Shown: positions 51,501-63,794, numbered from the stretch's first letter. The stretch is 64,000 nt of DNA from Sipunculus nudus (GCA_026874595.1 CM049322.1:22355400-22419399), one strand, 5' to 3'. The notes: generated by a model from the sequence alone, not told the origin. Translations and numbers: made by a program.

Positions 51501-52277
51501 GTAATAAGGTACAGTTTAATTTCCAGTATCCAGGACCCTTTTCATGTAAATGGGCATTCAACTCAAGAATCACACCTTCATGATCTGAATTATAGACAGG
51601 AATAATATCGGTGTTTGTTACCATTCCTTTCAGACCACATGATACCAAAAAATAATCTAGTCGGCTTCTTAAAGGTGATGGTAAAATACGGGACCAAGTA
51701 TATTGTGTTTACCTGGATTACACAGTCTCCACATATCACTTAATTGGGTTTCTTCCATGTATTCTATAACAATTTTCCTAGCTTTGTTATTATTATGACG
51801 CTGTTTAGTCTGGTCTAACTTTAAATCAAGGACTAAATTCCAATCACCTCCAATAATTCTATGATCATTAGATATACTCTCAATTTTCTGAAATAATTCT
51901 TCATAAAAGCTTGGTAAGTCATTATTTGGACCATAAATATTGACTAATGTCAATTTATAATCACCCAATATACAATCTAATATAACAAACCTCCCATCAG
52001 CATCCACAATCTGCTGTAAAATTTCACAGGATATATTATTCTTAATTAAAATAGCTGTACCCCTCGCGTTTGAATCGCCATGGCTGAATACAACCCTGTG
52101 ACCCCATTCTGCCCTCCATTTGCATTCAGTTCTGTTACTGCTATGCGTTTCCTGCATAAAAATGATTCCCACATCAGTTTTCTTGTTTAACCAGTAAAAT
52201 ATCTGCCTTCGCTTAGAAAAATTACCCAAACCACGGACATTAATGGACATAATCTTCACTACTTTATTTCTCGACAT
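48549..52277 (-). pseudogene. LINE ORF2: endonuclease, reverse transcriptase, zinc-finger-like C-terminus
   Basis: Domains in order on the minus strand. First, an apurinic-type endonuclease with SINVRGL, QETHSS, NIYGPN, GGDWNLV and, after a frameshift, NSDHEG. Next, reverse transcriptase with KSPGLDGLPAEFYRHFW, NWRPITLLNTDYKL, VDFEKAFD, GVRQGCPLSPYLF and the catalytic QYADDTVFL (about 50,185-50,200). Last, a C-terminal Cys/His stretch CTFCKSEDETYIHLFWSC, typical of L1/Tx1 ORF2. Damage: a frameshift near 51,710 (extra CA), a second near 51,345 in an A-rich run, and stops at 50,628-50,630, 49,530-49,532 and 49,209-49,211. The protein nicks DNA and copies LINE RNA at the nick (established for the family). 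The start was chosen at the ATG at 52,277, 13 codons before the first endonuclease motif. Confidence 0.93.
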
Positions 52278-52997
52278 TAGTATAAAGATGTAAAGTACTG
52301 TCTAATAGTAATGTCAGTGATAGTAAACTAAAGATTTGTAATGATAATAATAAAAGTACATTATTAACTTTCATGATTACATGAACATGGGTGACCTGGC
52401 TAGAGGTCTGTTTCGTAATGACCTGTATCTCTACATAGTTATACACGAAAAATTCACCACTGCGAGAGAAAACAAATATGTATACAAAACCACGCCTGAT
52501 GTACCTGGGTGATATTAGGTGATAAACCTGAACAACATTGCCAAATTCAACAATTTTCGATTCACAGAGAAGAATTGTTCTTAAATGGATCTAAATAAAT
52601 AAAAAAAAATAAAAAAATAAATGTAAATATGATACCACTCCCTGTCACTGGACTCTGGACCGTTAATTCTCTCTTGGACCCCGTTTCATAGCCCCTGTAT
52701 ATTGTTTACGTCGCCATGTAGCCTTTAATTTAGTGACACTGAAACACACGTGGTGGCGCTTCGATATTATTTTTGTTGCAGCGCCCCTATCAATAATTCT
52801 AATAACTAATTCGGTCGAGGTGTTCCAAATGAGTGAGCCGCCTCAAAGTTGCGCATGCGCTATGACTCTGCCACGTGTCTTTTCATGCCAGCTTATATTG
52901 TTAAATAACCAATGGCAACCTGTGTAAAGGATGAAAAACAATACATAATGAAATAATTATGTGGAACATGAACAACCAAGTCCTTATCTTATTGTCT

Positions 52998-53927
52998 TCA
53001 GTTGCCTCGAGGGTTTGTTGCTTGCTGGTCTTGTATCGGCACCCGTTCACCGTTAATAAACAGTTGTCCCCGCCAAAACCTCACGCGTGCTCCGTCGTTA
53101 TATGCCGCATTCATTTGTGGTATGGCCCTCTGCTTTGTGTTGTAGTCTGTGGCTGTAAGGTCTTCTGCGAAATGCATGTCCCCGTCTTTAATTTTCTTTT
53201 TGGCTTGTTTCAGGACTTCGTTTCTCACCGGTCTGCTGTGAAACCGTACTAGTATATGTCTAGGTCTTTCTCCTTTTCTACCGGTTCTGTGTGCATTTTC
53301 TATTTTACTGCGAATTTCTACTTCCCCTAGGTCTCCCAGAATTTTATTTGTTTTAATTATTCTAGCAGCAGTATTTAAACAGTTCTCCGCCGTTCCTATC
53401 TCTTTCACCCCAATAATTCTAATATTCCATTCCCTGGAGTATCTCTCCTGTTTATTTGCCTCCTCTGCAATAAGTTTTCTAATTCTGTCTAATTCCAGTT
53501 CTTTCAGTCTGTTTTGCTCTTTCAAGGAGGTAATCTCCGCATGCAATTCTGCGGTTTGTTTTGTCAGCATGTTTTCACGCTTTTCGAGCACGGCCACTCG
53601 TTGGTCAAGGGCATTAAGTCCTGTTTCTATAAATTTAACATTTTCTTTAATATTTTTCTGGTCTGCTGTTAATGCCATTAACTGTTTGGTAATATCAGTA
53701 TGTAAGGCACTTATCTGTTCACTGATTCTTGCATTGTAGTCCTTTATAAGGTCCGCCAAGGTTTTCTGCAACTGGTCATTTGTTATTGGGGTGTCCTTCA
53801 CGTTGCATGCACTGGCTCCCATAACCTCCAACTCGGACTGTTCGTCTGGAACGTCTTTTTGCAGAAATTTATCCATATCTCCGCTTGTGCTGGCCGTCTT
53901 TTGTTTGCCTTTGCCTCGAGGAGGCAT
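52998..53927 (-). CDS. LINE ORF1 RNA-binding protein, intact
   Basis: 309 codons without a stop. A basic, disordered start (MPPRGKGKQKTAS) is followed by a long coiled coil (about residues 65-165, heptads such as LDQRVAVLEKRENMLTKQ). Then come an RRM-like and C-terminal domain of the L1 ORF1 type: WNIRIIGVKE, ENAHRTGRKGERPRHILVRF and the closing RFWRGQLFINGERVP. L1 ORF1 proteins trimerise through the coiled coil and coat the LINE RNA. Intact while its ORF2 is dead, so it may be of recent origin or simply spared by chance. The leader from 53,928 to the likely element start is only about 60 bp. Confidence 0.93.
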   Translation of the reverse strand: MPPRGKGKQKTASTSGDMDKFLQKDVPDEQSELEVMGASACNVKDTPITNDQLQKTLADLIKDYNARISEQISALHTDITKQLMALTADQKNIKENVKFIETGLNALDQRVAVLEKRENMLTKQTAELHAEITSLKEQNRLKELELDRIRKLIAEEANKQERYSREWNIRIIGVKEIGTAENCLNTAARIIKTNKILGDLGEVEIRSKIENAHRTGRKGERPRHILVRFHSRPVRNEVLKQAKKKIKDGDMHFAEDLTATDYNTKQRAIPQMNAAYNDGARVRFWRGQLFINGERVPIQDQQATNPRGN

Positions 53928-54217
53928 ATCTTCTTACATTGATTAATATTTAGACGACGTACTGTCTAAAATTTTACGTGTTGCGGGACCCTAGAAAAAA
54001 CGTGTCCTCACCCCTTGATCATGTGACCGGAAGTCATGTTAATATTTATCTACTTAAGACAAAGGTCTTTACTGAAATTAATGTATTAAATTAATGAAAA
54101 CTGGCATAACCATTTGATAAGGTTAGGTGTCAGGTATGGTAAATTACATATAATTTATTTAATTGACAGACAATATATATTGACTCAGGAGAGTCAATTT
54201 TACTAAGGAAGGGCAAC

Positions 54218-54579
54218 TATTACAAAGTAATAAAATACTGAAAATAAGATTTTAGATAATAAGAAACAAAATGTCACTTTAAGATAAAGCCATCAGTAAT
54301 CATTACTTAGTTCATTGATACAACTATAATTATGGTTTTTAGTTATTTTATTATTACAAATATGTTATTACTTCATTCAGGCATTTCAAATGGCCAGTCC
54401 AATACCATATAGCAAACCAGGTATTTCACAGATTTACCATCATAACTTTTATTATTGCAATTATGTATTATTATGTGTCTGGAATCTTTTCATGGTTGAA
54501 TGTACACAAATGTTCATGTAAGAGTTAATAAGTGAGTGTGTAAAGGTAGTCTGTCAAGGGTTAATGAATTGTCTTTGAC
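54218..54579. repeat. Segment D, copy 2 (matches 46,099-46,454)
   Basis: Starts TATTACAAAGTAATAAAATA and ends GAATTGTCTTTGAC, then diverges from copy 1 (ACTTAGCACATC here against TTTGATTCAAGG there). No coding continuation follows here. Confidence 0.9.
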
Positions 54580-54969
54580 ACTTAGCACATCAAGATTGGC
54601 AAACTGAGAGGAAGAATAATCATCAAGGTATAATTCACCTGAGAGTGAGAAATGTTCATTTATTTGTATTGTCTTTACCTTCTATATATATGAGTCAGCT
54701 AGGACAGGGACAGACAGTTAAAGTAAAAGTTAAAGTTACAGTTTGGAGTAAGCATTTAGATATAGAGGAAATTTAACTTAGCTAGGATTATTGCCAGCAA
54801 GTGAAGTCATCCTCATTAATTTAGTCATAAGGAGAATAACAGAAACTTTGTACATGAAGAAAAAGGAATAAACCATTGTTACATCATCATCAACAAGTCT
54901 GCAGCTCCTGGATCTCCCGAACAACAACAAGATATCACCGACCCCAAACATTAAAATTCCAACCGGTGA

Positions 54970-57280
54970 TAATACCTTTATTTCATTTTCAAGAGAATAA
55001 TGCATTTCAGTTTATATATAATCCTATTTTTTTAAGCAGATCCACTTTTTCCAGTAAGAAGTTTTTATCTGAATCATTTTTTTTTTTACAGGTTTATAAA
55101 TTTTTAATTAAAAAACCTGAAAATATAAGTTAAAATATTAGAATTGTTGCAAAAGTTGCAATCATTAAATAAAATATTGGGTCATATTATGCATACACAT
55201 ATATTTTATTATTTTTAAATCATAAATGTTTAACTGATTTTAAAAGAAAATAATGTCACAACATGGCATCTACAAGAATATTCCTTGAATCACTATTAAA
55301 AAGTTTTGCACATTGGAGTTTTCAGGACATGCTTAATTTTATTCACCAAAATAAAATAAAAGTAAATTTGATAAAATAAAACATATTTTCAAATAAAGTA
55401 TACACACTGTTGGTTGAATGAGGGACAAACAATATCATTGTGCTGATTACTATCCCAGTTTTAATTAATTACTGGAATTAATAGTCAATTTCACACCTGG
55501 TGAAGTTTTTACTCTTCTGAAGTAATGAATTACTTATCTCATGAACATCCACACTTTCACAGCAATACACCACTTTGTGGACACAATTAAATGTACACTT
55601 TAATCATTGTAACCCTGGTGGTTCAATACAAAATCTAAAATGTAGCATGTCCAAGAATAAAATAAAATACAGAAAAATCATAACATTCATCTAGTTTATA
55701 CACCAGCTGGGGGGGGGGGGGGGGGGTGAGTGCAGGGCAGAGGGGAAGCCTGCTAGTAGTGGCCAAGCTGGGCCAAGGTAAGCTGCCTGGGGTGGGTTAC
55801 ATAATGCAAGTGAAGGCTGTACTACTAGGTGGGCTAGATGTAAACAACACTTGACATGGTGTATGAAAACATGAATAAAAGCTATTCATTCCAATCAATT
55901 TCTTTTGAAAGTACAGATTTTAAAAGATTAAATCCTTATGCATATATGTTGGGAAAATTAAATCAACAGTGCCAAAGTTGGACAAAATTTAAGGTACTGA
56001 TTTTTTATTTATGCTAATAACTTGAAAAATTTGCAAAATTCAGATCTAATTTTGGGTAAACAATTGAATCTTGATTAAATAAAGTTATATTCCTGAAAAA
56101 AAGTCTCTAGGTTCAGCAATTCTCATGTTAGGTGAGTAAATATATTTCCTAATTTTTTAAAAAATTGCATTATGTTTTGGCCCATAACTTCAAAATAATA
56201 CCCAATACGGACCTAATTTTTGGTATGCTCATAGAAAATGTATAAACGAATGTGAATACTAAATACGATCAAAAACAGATCAGTGGTTTTGATATTAGGC
56301 AGCCTTGAATGTCACAATGGCCTTTTTTATGGAAAACGGAGTTTTTTTCCTTAATATCGCGAAGGAACAAAGTCCTAATGACCCAATTTTCGGTATGGTA
56401 GGAGATTTTGGGGACATCTAAAATTATGTCAACAGCCTGGGGAGCATAGAGATGTGCACTGAATGACCTACAGTCATCAAAGTGGACTGCTTGACAATGT
56501 AAGGGAATACAACAAGAGCCTCCAAAAAAAATTCAATAACTAGCCTAATTTTGCAGCTTTTATTTTCAAATTTCAGATTTTAACAGGTTAAATCCTTATG
56601 TATACATGCTGTGAAAATTAAATCCACAGTACTTACAGGAAAAAAACGTGCCATGGCCAAAGTTGGGCAAAATTTAAGGTACCAATTTTATATTTTTGCC
56701 AATATTTAAAAAAATTAACAAATTTTGATCTAATTTTTGGTATACAATTAAATTTTGATTAATTAAAGTTGTATTACTGGAAAAAAGTCCCTACCTTTAA
56801 CACCTTTGGTCTTAAGTGACCAAATATCTTCCTGATTTTGCTGAAGTCCAATATGTTTGGGCCCATAACTTTTTTAAATTATATAATACTGACTTAATAT
56901 CTGGCATGTACATAGGAACTATATAGAGGAATATTTATGGTAAATATGATAAAAAACCAGATGAGTGGTTTTGATATTAGGCAGTCCTGAAGTGTGAAAA
57001 TAGATTTCTAATAAAAAATTGAGGTTTTTCCTTAATATCTCAAAGGAATGAAGTCCTATTGACCGAATGTTTGGCATGGTAGGAGATTATGAGGACATCT
57101 AACTGTATGCCGAAATTCAGATTCGTAGGTCCAACGGTGTCGAAACGTGCCAGTCTTACGGACGGACATCCAGACGGACAGACAGACAGATGGACGGACG
57201 GACGGACAGACAGACGGACGGACGACGGACAATGGACCATGACTATAGCTCAGATGACTTATAGTCAGCTGAGCTAAAAA
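54970..57280. repeat. Segment C, copy 2 (matches 44,132-46,022)
   Basis: Starts TAATACCTTTATTTCATTTT and ends GCTGAGCTAAAAA. Relative to copy 1 it has about 460 bp of extra sequence at about 55,166-55,628. Its poly-G run is longer (55,710-55,726). The interior shows the same pair of related units. It also has the ACGGACGGACGGACAGACAG tract near 57,190-57,230 that marks the start of the element family. Confidence 0.9.
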
Positions 57281-58440
57281 GCAAAGTGGACAATTTGACG
57301 TCACAATGGGGAGCTAGTGGGACTACACCTTCTTAATAAGCCCTGTGACCGCTTCAATTAAGTCATTATTGGCCTATATCGAGATGATGGGTTCTCAGCC
57401 TTCAAGCTATCCGGACCACAAGCAGAAAGACTCAGTAAGGACATATGTAAAATCTTCAAAGATTCTGCCCTAAGAGTGACTGTTTAAATTCTCCTCAGTC
57501 AGACGGACTTCTTTGATGTAAACTTAGACTTTCCGTCCAGAAAGTTTGGCCCTACAGAATGCCAAACAGCCAGCAGCTCTATATTATCTTTAAGTCTAAT
57601 CATCCGCCCTGCATTACTAAGCATCTCCAATCATCGATTTGCAGCAGACTCACTTCAATATCGTGCAACAAAGATATGTTCAATAATGCCACACCCATTT
57701 ACGAGAAAGTGCTGAATGATAGCGGGTTCGACGGCAAACCTGAGTACATGCCACAGCAAAGGATCCAGAAATATCGACACAGACACAAACGAAAGGTCAT
57801 TTAGATTAACACGCCGTTCAGCCAATGCGTAACCACTGATGTTGCTAAGCGATTCCTTAAAGTGATTGACCAGCATTTCCCCAAATACCACCGCTACAAC
57901 GAGCCTTTTAGCAGAAACAACATCAAAGTGAGTACAGCTGTAGAAGCAATATAGCCGCCATAATAAGCAGCCACAACACAAAGGTCCTCACCCCGACCCT
58001 AGAAATTAACGCTCGCCAGTGTAACTGCAGGCTACCTCCAAACTGTTCTCTCGACGGAAAATGCCTCATCGAGTGCATGGTTTATAATGCAACACTTTCC
58101 ATGCCCGCCAAACATGTTCGTCACTATTATAAACGATCCTTCAAAAACTCGTTTAGGGCCGCAAAATGCAGAAACAAAACGGATTGTCCAAGTACATACT
58201 GAATTTAAAGGAAGAGAAATTGGACTACACAATCACATGGAGTATAGCTCTACGTGCGGCGCCATACCGGTGTGGAACACGACGATGTGATGTATAACTC
58301 CGAGAAGACAGTGATCGCAACTGCAGACCCGACATCCATGCTCAGCAAAAGAGCTGAAATCGTCTCCACCTGTAGGCACAGAGCTAAATTTCGCAATGAT
58401 AGAGAAAAAATGCCCCTGATTAAAACTGTTTGATTAGACC
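57275..58440 (+). pseudogene. Penelope-like element, reverse-transcriptase end and GIY-YIG-type C-terminus
   Basis: Continues the element cut at 42,820. In shifting frames it reads FDVTMGS, then IIGLYRDDGFSAF (the catalytic Asp-Asp motif) near 57,370-57,410, then FKSNHPPCITKHLQSSICSR and KRFLKVIDQHFPKYHRYN. A Cys cluster follows (CNCRLPPNCSLDGKCL), then a GIY-YIG-PLE-like tail (LDYTITWSIALRAAPYRCGT, RAEIVSTCRHRAKFRND). Stops and frameshifts are numerous, for example after HRHKRKVI at 57,804, so it is dead. The YIG-like core of the nuclease is poorly preserved. Penelope-like elements cut DNA with GIY-YIG and prime reverse transcription there. Assignment to that class is from the RT plus GIY-YIG layout and is fairly secure. 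The subgroup is not. Confidence 0.8.
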
Positions 58441-59962
58441 GACCTATGTGAGAGGCACTTGGGCCCTAAAAAATTCGAGTATTTGAACCTTTTGCCCGTT
58501 ATCACCAACACTCTAATTTTTCATGTCAATCTCTGTAACCCAGACCCCCTGAGGGTATAGCAGGCTATCGTTTGTTTACATTAGCAACCAGATATTAGCC
58601 AAGACAGGTGAGTGGAAGTATTAAATTTTTATTCAATCAATCAATTAAGATGTCTACAAGTAAGTGATGGATCATAATCACCTGAGATTAATGTATATTG
58701 CCAAACCATCGTACCATATTATAAAGCTTTCTATACAGAGACAATCATTGCTCATAACAAGGTTTTCCTCTGAGTTGAACGTGATAAGTGTGTAGCCGGA
58801 ATATTTAGTGTAGGGGCATATGTAGCTAATTCGTCCTGAGTAAATTTTGTTTCCAAAAATGTGACACCCCATGCATTTTTGTTCTTTACCTTTCTATGAA
58901 GCCTTAAAAGCATGGTGCCAATTTTTTCATTCAGTTTTGACATGTCTTTCAGCTTGTATTAAAATAGTATTTAAAATGTTAAATTAATAAACTTTGACCG
59001 AAACATAAACAAAGTAAGCTGGGACAAGAGGATAAGAAAGGTTCTTTTTGGAATATATTTACATACTAAACACACAAACTTAGTTCTCTGACTAGTTTGG
59101 GATTGTCTAAAATTATTTTTTGGTTATATTAAATGTACCTATTCACATAACAAGTATATTTGATAAACACATATAGTGTTAAATGCTTAATACACATAGC
59201 TTGATTTTTTTTCTCCATAAAATATGATGGTGTCTGCTAATATTTCATTGTAAACCGTTTGAGTACTCCTGTACACAAGTGATGTTAGGTTTGCGAGATC
59301 AGTGGTACAAATGTAAACATAGCGCGCATGCCACCTGGCGGCCAAACCACGCTACTTTACAAATCAAGATTTCCTCAAGCATCCCAATAGTGTATCTTTT
59401 TTTATCTTCCATATCATTTCTCCTTGTTTGGGAGTAGTGCCCGCGCAAGAACAGACGACCTCTAGTTATCGTCTTTTTATGGTACACAGACATACGTGGA
59501 CTGTGTTTACTCACACACAGAACCATAACAATGAATGAAACAGGTGAATTCGAAAATATAAGTCCGTGTACAGGGATGGTTTTGCCAAACTAATGGACAA
59601 ATGGCATGAGATAATTCACATACTGTTGCAAATGTTTATGTACCTTGACAGTTTTCTTCTGGGGATAAGTGTTAATTTTTTTCTAAAAGCAATGGTAATC
59701 TCTAGTCATTAAAGCTATCCCATAAGGTAGCTCCCACCCGTGTAGTTTCTTAGAGACTTAATTTTCCTATACATTGAGGTAAAAATTAATGACAGGCACA
59801 CACACACATTTGTGTGTCTTTGTGTAGAAAGAGAGTAAGAGTGACGCCTTATAGATAGTAACATGTTTATTGATATTAGTCTATCTAAAAGGCATCACTC
59901 CTACTCCAAACCTACACTTCCACTACAGACTAACACGGCTATACCACTAATCATTATACTTA

Positions 59963-60020
<58 letters not shown>
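59963..60020. repeat. (TA)n microsatellite
   Basis: About 29 TA repeats. Confidence 0.98.
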
Positions 60021-60024
<4 letters not shown>

Positions 60025-60201
60025 TAATCTAATAGTTTACTGCAATTAGAAACTGCTAGAGTGCTCAATGGTATAACATCAGAGCTATATAATCAATCAG
60101 ACAGTGATGAGTGCAGCACGTTGCACGAAACTACGTAGTAGTAAAAATGTCTGACAAAATTTGATCCGTCTATTTGTATAATTACACACACATATGTATA
60201 T

Positions 60202-60210
<9 letters not shown>

Positions 60211-60295
<85 letters not shown>

Positions 60296-60319
60296 AGAGA
60301 GACAGAAAGAGAGAGAGAT
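60211..60319. repeat. Compound (TA)n(GA)n microsatellite
   Basis: TA to 60,245 switching directly to GA to about 60,319 with a few interruptions, preceded by ACACACATAT-type sequence. Confidence 0.97.
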
Positions 60320-62010
60320 GCATTCATACACAATTGCATTTTCTTGCAAAATCATTTTAAATAAAATATTGTTTTACAAGACACGTTTACAAGAATTATT
60401 TAATTTTAACATTTGCCAAATGAACGTACAAATAACGATTTATTTATTTCTACTTTTTTTACAATTTATTATTTAGGTGAGATCATTAAGCAGTAAGTTG
60501 GACCAGCAGTAAGAAACACGATCTAAGGTCAGATTCTTTGAGACTTGGTTCCTTGAAAATTACTTGAACATGTGCCGTTTCAGAAAAGTTCAATGTACTT
60601 AAAAGGGAATTTGTATGTGCTGTTAAAACAACCATAATGTTATTGTTTTTATGGCCTTTATTAAAATTACAATAACCAAAAAGAAATGCAATAACCTTTT
60701 ATTACATTAAGGCATTTGTGCATTGTATAAGGCACGTGTCATTTTGTTAGCTTGTACAATAGACCAAAATTGTTCTTGGTCACGATTTAAGGGAAAACGA
60801 GCATTAGTTAAGCAGGTATACAGTGCTTTAGTTTTTGTCTGGAGTTATTTGGTATAAAAATGATAAAAAATAAAAACATGGGCTCCAATCAAGGATGTAC
60901 ATTCCGCTGCTGCATCCGACATACCCTGCATTTAATGACATAATCAGTCAGATTTTATTAACTATAAGAATAGACTTTTCTTTATTCTTTATTTTATAAT
61001 TCGCATTATATATAGATAGTACAAGCTGGGTGCTACTTATTGTCTACAGATTACTATTTTCATAAAAAAATGAATGTTGTACCAGTGCTCTCGCTCCGAC
61101 GGATGGAACAGCCTATGTAGCCACTGTGCAATCACAAGTCATTTAAATATAATGAAAAAGGGACAAGAATTCAACAATAACCAGCACTTAACTTTACCAT
61201 TGTTATATTTAAACTTTACCATTGGTTTGACCATAGTTTCTGTTAAGATTTGTCCGTTTTTGTTATTGTACTGGTTTAACCTGAATGCCTCGGTTTCATA
61301 TTCCCATAAATGTATAAAAGAAATTAGCACACCAAACAAAATAGATTAAAAAAATAGACCATCCGGGGGGGGGGGGTAAAAGATGGGACAGAAGAACAAC
61401 TGTAAACACATTCGATAACATTATGACTAATGATGACACTTTTTTTGTTATGATTTGATATTTACTTCAAGTTTGTTTCCTTCAATAGGACTCTTCAAAA
61501 ATTCTAAATTTTTAAGGTCCCCTTGTTTTGTTTTTCAAAACACTCTCCTTAATGAATTCTGCAGCAGAACATGCATTCCATTCAATGTTGATTTTCTGTC
61601 CTTTATATGTCTCAATCTACTGTAAATATCTGTAAATAAATATCTGTAAATAACTGATGAAAATAGCTACTCCACAGAAGGTATAATTGCTCCCAAATGA
61701 TATGCTATTGCCGCACAGAGCTGAGTTTATATGAACAATGTTATTATTATTATTATTTTGCTCCTTAATATGTACTCCATTTCACTGTGAATAGTGGACT
61801 ATATGTAGAATTTCCTAAAACTTTGGGTTGGGTTAGTGAGGATCTGGCACTAAATTCAGTCAAAGTTGTCCTTTTTTCTGTTGTTTATTCTTCACAAAAT
61901 ATGTAAAAAAAATTAGTCATCCGCCTTAAAATTTTACAAATTATTTTTTGGATTTTGACCAAAACATAAAAATACTCCCTTAGGAACCTTTAAATATACT
62001 TTGGATGAAC

Positions 62011-62277
62011 TTACCGTAAGAGGCGGGTTTCTATACTTTTACTATCAGCGAGCGGATAGTGATGTTGGTGATGTAATAATCGAACAGTAGGATGACGCAA
62101 TAACAAAATCATATCAAATGGAAGAATAACAGGGCAATTTTCATATGTTATGTATAAATGAAGCAAATATCTAGTCATTTGGTTAAAACCAAGGAAAGTG
62201 GAGCCATACTGTATACGATACAGGTTGCCTGAGATGAGCAAGTGGTCCGCCAAATGTACATTGCACAAACTACCCAA
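62011..62277 (-). other. Possible exon with strong splice donor, unrecognised
   Basis: On the minus strand an 88-codon open frame ends at GAAACCCGCCTCTTACG followed by GTAAGT, a near-perfect donor. The apparent stop TAA lies inside that donor. A weak acceptor (TTGGGTAG) lies near 62,266. The peptide (for example GSTFLGFNQMTRYLLHLY) is hydrophobic-aromatic and matches nothing I know. It may be chance. Confidence 0.2.
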
Positions 62278-62859
62278 GGATACCTTTTTATGATTTTTTT
62301 ATGAATTCTATATGAATTTTTTAATGAATTCATCAATAAAATTTTGTAGAACAATATACTGGTAGACAAACAACAGCTGATTAATATTCATGATTAGTCT
62401 GATGGATCTTGATGCGGATCCATGTGTTGGCGGCGGATTTGCGCTCTACGGGTGCTCTCTAATATTGTAATAAACGTCTTAACGCAGTCTTTGAGTGTCT
62501 AGTCTAAATAATTGTGATGTAATATATCTTACTAACCATTTTGAGGTGTTTTGTTGCTAAATATCTCTCTGTATGAAATATTTATATATAATGGTCCTCT
62601 TTTGCTCTAAATCAAATTTGACCTTAAAAAATGACAGAATCTCTATAGAAAATTTGGCACCATATTTTTTTGTAAAGTTTAAGGTCTAAGGATCACAAAA
62701 ATGTAGGGTGTCCACTTTTTACAGGGAAAAATTACTCGGTGACATGTGCCCCCAAACTAATTCCTGTGTATCTCTAGATACGCTGTCACTATGTGTTATT
62801 GGTTTCCTACATTCCAGAAAACCTATGTGCAGTGTACTTGCATTTCAGGTCTGGCCTGA

Positions 62860-63028
<169 letters not shown>

Positions 63029-63794
63029 TTAGAATAAAATGGTTTAGGTGTATTAGAATAAAATGGTTTAGGTTGTTGCTAAAGGATCATATTTGGCCAT
63101 AGTTTAATTACATAAGCTATTCACTTCCAAGAGGCACAAGCAGTGATTATATCGAATGCATCTATGAGCTCCGACATCGAATGTCCGGACCCATTTGGGA
63201 ATATTTGCCATTTGCCTGATGATATTGCATATTTTATGAGAAAAAAAAATAATTTTCAACTAAACCATCCATGTAATGATTCTCTAAATGCTATAGAAAA
63301 GCTTTGGAGAGCAAGAGAATCGAAAAGAGTACATAAAAACCTTGGTATTTTATCCTTATTTTTACAGTCTTTATTCTTTCTAGATATAAACTGCATATGA
63401 CTGAAAAATGTGCACTTATATAAAATAACTTTGTTTTAACTAAGATGTAATTAATTACAATGGTTGAAAGATTACATTTGGTGCTATCTGCAAGCATAAA
63501 TATTTTATTACGGCGTGAATGGAAATATTACATTATAAAGATTAAATTTGCCATAAGGACTCAACATATGATACTGAACTTGTTTAGTTTGCAATAATCC
63601 AGTATAGGCGCTAAGCCAGTTTTTCTAACTTCTGGTGACTAATACAGAAAAGGAGAGTAGTGCGATTTTAGGATTTTAGATTTTTCCTTCATGACATCGT
63701 TCGATATTTATTTCTTTCAGAAAGAATACACGGACACAAAATGCTCGTGTTAAAGACCTAATGGAATTCCACTTGAGGGCTTTCATAAGTAGAT
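63029..63794. other. No gene seen
   Basis: Just after the microsatellite a 21-base phrase ending in ATGGTTTAGGT is repeated in tandem. The open frame at 63,143-63,400 is unrecognised. Confidence 0.4.

Larger units (their letters stand above)
48498..53986 (-). mobile_element. Near full-length L1/Tx1-type LINE, inactive
   Basis: A non-LTR retrotransposon of about 5.5 kb on the minus strand: a 5' leader of about 60 bp, ORF1 (53,927-52,998), a spacer of about 720 bp, and a broken ORF2 (52,277 to 48,549). GACCCTAGAA lies on both sides (48,488-48,497 and 53,987-53,996) and is the best candidate target-site duplication. No long poly-A tail is seen at the 3' end. It lies inside the composite element between segments D1 and D2. 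ORF1 is intact, whereas ORF2 carries three in-frame stops and two frameshifts, so this copy cannot move by itself. Confidence 0.93.
42821..57274 (-). mobile_element. 14.45-kb composite GCTCA-CTTG element inserted in the Penelope-like element
   Basis: On the minus strand it starts GCTCAGCTGACTATAAG (57,274) and ends GACCCATGGGTCCCTTG (42,821), the same termini as the elements at 29.2 and 30.5 kb. TAAA flanks it at 42,817-42,820 and 57,275-57,278. Reverse-transcriptase coding stops at the left flank and resumes at the right. Inside are a 456-bp tandem duplication, two copies of a 1.9-2.3-kb segment (44,132 and 54,970), two copies of a 0.36-kb segment (46,099 and 54,218), a coiled-coil coding region and a LINE. 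A second GCTCAGCTGACTATAAG start (minus strand) lies at 46,016. The whole may therefore be two tandem or nested copies: a 3.2-kb one (42,821-46,016) and a longer one. That subdivision is inference. Confidence 0.65.
58441..62859. other. Intergenic/intronic with microsatellites, no firm gene
   Basis: Contains TA and TA/GA tracts (59,963-60,020 and 60,211-60,319), a poly-G run near 61,363-61,374 and a TTA tract near 61,741. A weak minus-strand exon candidate at about 62,011-62,277 is listed separately. Confidence 0.45.

Noticed and set aside
46099-54579. Segment D pair as LTRs of an 8.5-kb LTR retrotransposon
   Set aside because: No TG/CA ends, no primer-binding site or polypurine tract, and the only pol-like gene between them is a LINE on the opposite strand.
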